A stretch of 64,000 bases of DNA from assembly GCA_004352715.1 (NCBI GenBank), contig SCFE01000105.1, positions 316,914 through 380,913 on the forward strand, read 5' to 3'. Origin of the DNA: Hofstenia miamia. Taxonomy: Eukaryota; Xenacoelomorpha; Acoela. The position numbers were made by a program, and so were the translations under genes. Shown piece by piece: positions 60,860 to 64,000 of the stretch (within the stretch, counting starts at the first letter, position 1; every line of letters starts with the position of its first letter). The notes beneath the pieces were generated by a model that was given only the letters and a program-made list of their open reading frames with translations, did no database searches and was not told where the DNA came from.

Positions 60860-62167
60860 TCAATGTTGGATGTATGTTTCGAATGCATGAAGTGTATTAC
60901 CGTCCCCTAATGTATATTGTTTTATTAGAAGAGACTGCTTTAATTTTTTTCTAAATTTCTTATAGTTTTTTTCTATTCGCGTTTCATAATCTAAATTATT
61001 CCACAATTTAATTGATATGTGATGAAAGCCATTAAAATTTTTATCTAAACACAGAAATTTTTGCGATCGCTCATTTAATTTAATATAGTCATTAAGGAAA
61101 AGGAGAGATGTTTGTAGAGATTTGAATTTAAATAAGATAGATAGCATATGCATATGAATTTGATAGAACGGAGATAATATTTTATATTTATTACGATATA
61201 CTGATGCTTCGTCATGCTTTTGTGCAAAGNNNNNNNNNNNNNNNNNNNNNNNNNNNNNNNNNNNNNNNNNNNNNNNNNNNNNNNNNNNNNNNNNNNNNNN
61301 NNNNNNNNTTAGAGTTTTTATACACCAATTAAATGTCTTTGATAGAAGCATACGATGTTTCGAATTTAGGTTAGTTAAAAGAAAAGAACAGTATTGAAAA
61401 TGAGACAAACAGAAAGCATGTATCAGTTGTTTATGATAATTGCTTGATATTACATTGCGTAAGTGATAAAGATATCTAATGCCTGCAGTCATTTTTTGAA
61501 TCTTATTCAGTAGAAATTTTTCAAATTTTAATTCATTATCTATCTCAACTCCTAAATAGCTGACTGAATCACTTTGATTTATTGACTCATTATTTATCTT
61601 TAGTTCTATATCATTTATTAGATTTCTTTGTGCCGTCGGTGAAAAAATTATAAATTGGGTTTTGTCAATATTTAGTTTCAGATGATTATTTGTAAAATAA
61701 TTGTTTAATTTTTCTACATCTGTTTGGAGGTTTTTTGTAGCATCAAAAGCATTTTTTGCGGTGCTTACTAGGCATGTGTCGTCGGCATATTGGTAAATGT
61801 CGCTGTTTTTAACATGTTTTATTATATCATTTACAAAAATTGCAAATAAAATAGGGCCAAGTACAGTGCCTTGGGGTACCCCACGGTCAGTCGTAATATA
61901 ACTTGATTTTTTACTGTTTAATATTACACGCCGCTGTCTATTTTTTAAAAAGTTCATGATTAAATTAATTGAGTTAGCACCAAAAATATAATTTATAAGC
62001 TTGTCTTGCAAAATATCAAAATTCATTGAATTGAATGCCTTACTTAAATCTAATAATGCTACACTACTGCAGTTATTATGAGATATATTAGACTTTATTT
62101 GTTGAGTAATAGATAGAATTGCGTCTTGGGTGCTATGGCCATTCGAAATACAAATACATACTTGCAT
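60860..62167 (-). CDS. Partial LINE reverse transcriptase (Jockey/CR1-type)
   Basis: A 435-codon frame with no stop apart from 79 Ns. It begins in the finger region (NGHSTQDAILSITQQIKS, ALLDLSKAFNSMN), then RGVPQGTVLGPILFAIFVND (motif B), YQYADDTCL (active site), LKLNIDKTQFIIF and VSYLGVEID, followed by the thumb and C-terminal part, ending TLGDGNTLHAFETYIQH. It has no restriction-like endonuclease after the RT, so the missing 5' half would have carried an AP endonuclease. The open frame shows a recent insertion, but the copy cannot move by itself. Confidence 0.85.
   Translation of the reverse strand: MQVCICISNGHSTQDAILSITQQIKSNISHNNCSSVALLDLSKAFNSMNFDILQDKLINYIFGANSINLIMNFLKNRQRRVILNSKKSSYITTDRGVPQGTVLGPILFAIFVNDIIKHVKNSDIYQYADDTCLVSTAKNAFDATKNLQTDVEKLNNYFTNNHLKLNIDKTQFIIFSPTAQRNLINDIELKINNESINQSDSVSYLGVEIDNELKFEKFLLNKIQKMTAGIRYLYHLRNVISSNYHKQLIHAFCLSHFQYCSFLLTNLNSKHRMLLSKTFNWCIKTLXXXXXXXXXXXXXXXXXXXXXXXXXXXFAQKHDEASVYRNKYKILSPFYQIHMHMLSILFKFKSLQTSLLFLNDYIKLNERSQKFLCLDKNFNGFHHISIKLWNNLDYETRIEKNYKKFRKKLKQSLLIKQYTLGDGNTLHAFETYIQH
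61230..61308. other. 79-N gap in LINE B copy 2
   Basis: Lies in the thumb-coding part; frame is preserved at the stated size. Confidence 0.9.
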
Positions 62168-62227
62168 ATTTCAGCCTTTAAAAACGAATAAAAACCTGGT
62201 AGTAACAATGACAAATTTTATACTTTA

Positions 62228-62233
62228 ACACCT

Positions 62234-62277
<44 letters not shown>

Positions 62278-62520
62278 CAGAGCAAATTTATTGCGCATTA
62301 TATGTATACAATATCTACAAACTAACACATGACAAAAGAAAATAAACATGAACAAATTACTACAAATTAATATGTACAATATATAATAATATAGTCAATG
62401 TTTGAGTGGATGTTTGTGTAGGTGCTCAATGTTGAATGTATGTTTCAAATGCATGAAGTGTATTACCGTCCCCTAATGTATACTGTTTTATTAGAAGAAA
62501 TTGTTTCAATTTTTTTCTAA
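62228..62520 (-). mobile_element. LINE B copy 3, 3' end only
   Basis: (TAA)n at 62228-62277, then a 3' UTR closely matching copy 2 (ATCAGAGCAAATTTATTGCG) and the C-terminal codons TLGDGNTLHAFETYIQH, up to a 1000-N gap. Confidence 0.85.
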
Positions 62521-63520
62521 NNNNNNNNNNNNNNNNNNNNNNNNNNNNNNNNNNNNNNNNNNNNNNNNNNNNNNNNNNNNNNNNNNNNNNNNNNNNNNNN
62601 NNNNNNNNNNNNNNNNNNNNNNNNNNNNNNNNNNNNNNNNNNNNNNNNNNNNNNNNNNNNNNNNNNNNNNNNNNNNNNNNNNNNNNNNNNNNNNNNNNNN
62701 NNNNNNNNNNNNNNNNNNNNNNNNNNNNNNNNNNNNNNNNNNNNNNNNNNNNNNNNNNNNNNNNNNNNNNNNNNNNNNNNNNNNNNNNNNNNNNNNNNNN
62801 NNNNNNNNNNNNNNNNNNNNNNNNNNNNNNNNNNNNNNNNNNNNNNNNNNNNNNNNNNNNNNNNNNNNNNNNNNNNNNNNNNNNNNNNNNNNNNNNNNNN
62901 NNNNNNNNNNNNNNNNNNNNNNNNNNNNNNNNNNNNNNNNNNNNNNNNNNNNNNNNNNNNNNNNNNNNNNNNNNNNNNNNNNNNNNNNNNNNNNNNNNNN
63001 NNNNNNNNNNNNNNNNNNNNNNNNNNNNNNNNNNNNNNNNNNNNNNNNNNNNNNNNNNNNNNNNNNNNNNNNNNNNNNNNNNNNNNNNNNNNNNNNNNNN
63101 NNNNNNNNNNNNNNNNNNNNNNNNNNNNNNNNNNNNNNNNNNNNNNNNNNNNNNNNNNNNNNNNNNNNNNNNNNNNNNNNNNNNNNNNNNNNNNNNNNNN
63201 NNNNNNNNNNNNNNNNNNNNNNNNNNNNNNNNNNNNNNNNNNNNNNNNNNNNNNNNNNNNNNNNNNNNNNNNNNNNNNNNNNNNNNNNNNNNNNNNNNNN
63301 NNNNNNNNNNNNNNNNNNNNNNNNNNNNNNNNNNNNNNNNNNNNNNNNNNNNNNNNNNNNNNNNNNNNNNNNNNNNNNNNNNNNNNNNNNNNNNNNNNNN
63401 NNNNNNNNNNNNNNNNNNNNNNNNNNNNNNNNNNNNNNNNNNNNNNNNNNNNNNNNNNNNNNNNNNNNNNNNNNNNNNNNNNNNNNNNNNNNNNNNNNNN
63501 NNNNNNNNNNNNNNNNNNNN
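62521..63520. other. 1000-N assembly gap
   Basis: Placeholder-sized gap between a minus-strand LINE B and a plus-strand LINE A. Confidence 0.95.
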
Positions 63521-64000
63521 GAGTGTGTGGTGAGTGGGTGTCCAGAGTGGATGGTAGTGGGAAGGATATTTCTGATACAGAAGCACCCAAAGAAAGGTAG
63601 TGAGGCATGTTACTTAGAACAGAATAAGTTCATACCAGAGGAGCAGAAGGGATGTAGGACAAAGACAAGAGGGTGCAAAGATCAGTTGTTGATAGACCAG
63701 GCAGTGGTGGAGAATTGTAGAAGAAGGAAGACAAACTTGGCAATGGCATGGATAGATTACAGGAAGGCATATTACAGCATATCACATAAGTGGGTATTGA
63801 AGACGTTAGAGGCTAGTGGAGTTTCGCAGAAATGGGTTGAGTTTCTAGAGAGAGAGATGGGAAAGTGGCAGACTGAGATAGATGGGCATAGGTTGAGGTT
63901 TAGACGGGGTATATTCCAGGGAGACAGCTTAGCGCCACTTAATATCTATCACAGAAAAGTTAAAGGAGACAGGCATAGGATATAAGATGGAGAAGAATGG
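63521..64000 (+). mobile_element. LINE A copy 3, RT fingers and palm, runs off the window
   Basis: Codes for PEWMVVGRIFLIQKHPKKGS, EEQKGCRTKTRGCKDQLLID, AMAWIDYRKAYYSISHKWVL (RT motif A, with the first Asp) and GIFQGDSLAPL (motif B). At 63938 a 16-base deletion relative to copy 1 (between CCACT and TTAAT) shifts the frame, so this copy is also dead. It supplies the motif A region that copy 1 lacks because it starts at the window edge. Confidence 0.85.

Larger units (their letters stand above)
60693..62167 (-). mobile_element. LINE B copy 2, 5'-truncated but with open RT frame
   Basis: 3' UTR at 60693-60859, coding region 60860 to about 62142, and 5' truncation in the NGHSTQD block (the first codons of the frame at 62167 are flank). 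It is the best-preserved of three same-strand copies. Bases 61230-61308 are a gap. Confidence 0.85.

Noticed and set aside
1-64000. CRISPR arrays, bacterial operons or phage genes
   Set aside because: No regular spacer-repeat pattern, no ribosome-binding-site-led gene chains; all regular repeats are microsatellites.

Overview
The window is a piece of an animal (metazoan) nuclear genome, AT-rich and intron- and transposon-dominated. Spliced exons with matched reading phases, polyadenylation signals, long (AT)n and (TAA)n microsatellites, several non-LTR retrotransposon families, hAT, Tc1/mariner and pogo/Tigger DNA transposons all point to an invertebrate such as a cnidarian or tunicate; the sequence alone does not settle which. 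There are no bacterial operons, no CRISPR array and no confident tRNA or rRNA gene. Three N runs of exactly 1000 bases, four shorter N runs and four single Ns show a draft assembly.

Host genes. The best host gene is a plus-strand model I assembled from splice signals: five exons at 9789-10107, 17291-17493, 33181-33274, 46034-46182 and 56070-56462, whose intron phases (1, 0, 1, 0) fit without adjustment. It would encode about 385 residues with one hydrophobic segment near the N-terminus and one near the C-terminus; I do not recognise the family. Its introns (about 7 to 16 kb) hold nearly all the transposons. A second gene is seen only as a minus-strand terminal exon at 12331-12628, inside intron 1, with an acceptor, a stop and a polyA signal.

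Transposons, left to right. (1) 1-1750: 3' half of an endonuclease-type (RLE) LINE, probably R4/Dong-like, called LINE A; further copies lie at 44164-45448 (minus) and 63521-64000 (plus). (2) 5526-7300: eroded LTR-retrotransposon traces. (3) 13885-14602: LINE ORF1 relic. (4) 18035-26872: a four-level nest. A LINE (LINE D) is split by hAT-A (8-bp duplication GTCGATAC), hAT-A by hAT-B (ATACATAG), and hAT-B by hAT-C (GTGGGTC plus G or A). hAT-A also carries a broken TRIM-type RING/B-box gene. (5) 27010-27290: C-terminal piece of a hAT transposase. (6) Tc1/mariner relics at 30360-30960, 43340-44010 and 47058-47530. (7) 33744-36296: a complete Tigger element with a 563-residue open transposase, TIRs and TA duplication. 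(8) Small MITE-like elements at 36503-36790, 38553-38746, 51564-51992, 56840-56951 and 57922-58046. (9) 59150-62520: three copies of LINE B in the same orientation, each followed by a TAA-type repeat.

The most interesting points are the nested hAT series with readable target duplications, the association of LINE A with (TAA)n tracts, an exact six-codon replacement by (TAA)6 in its zinc finger, the apparently intact Tigger, and the unrecognised five-exon membrane-protein gene.
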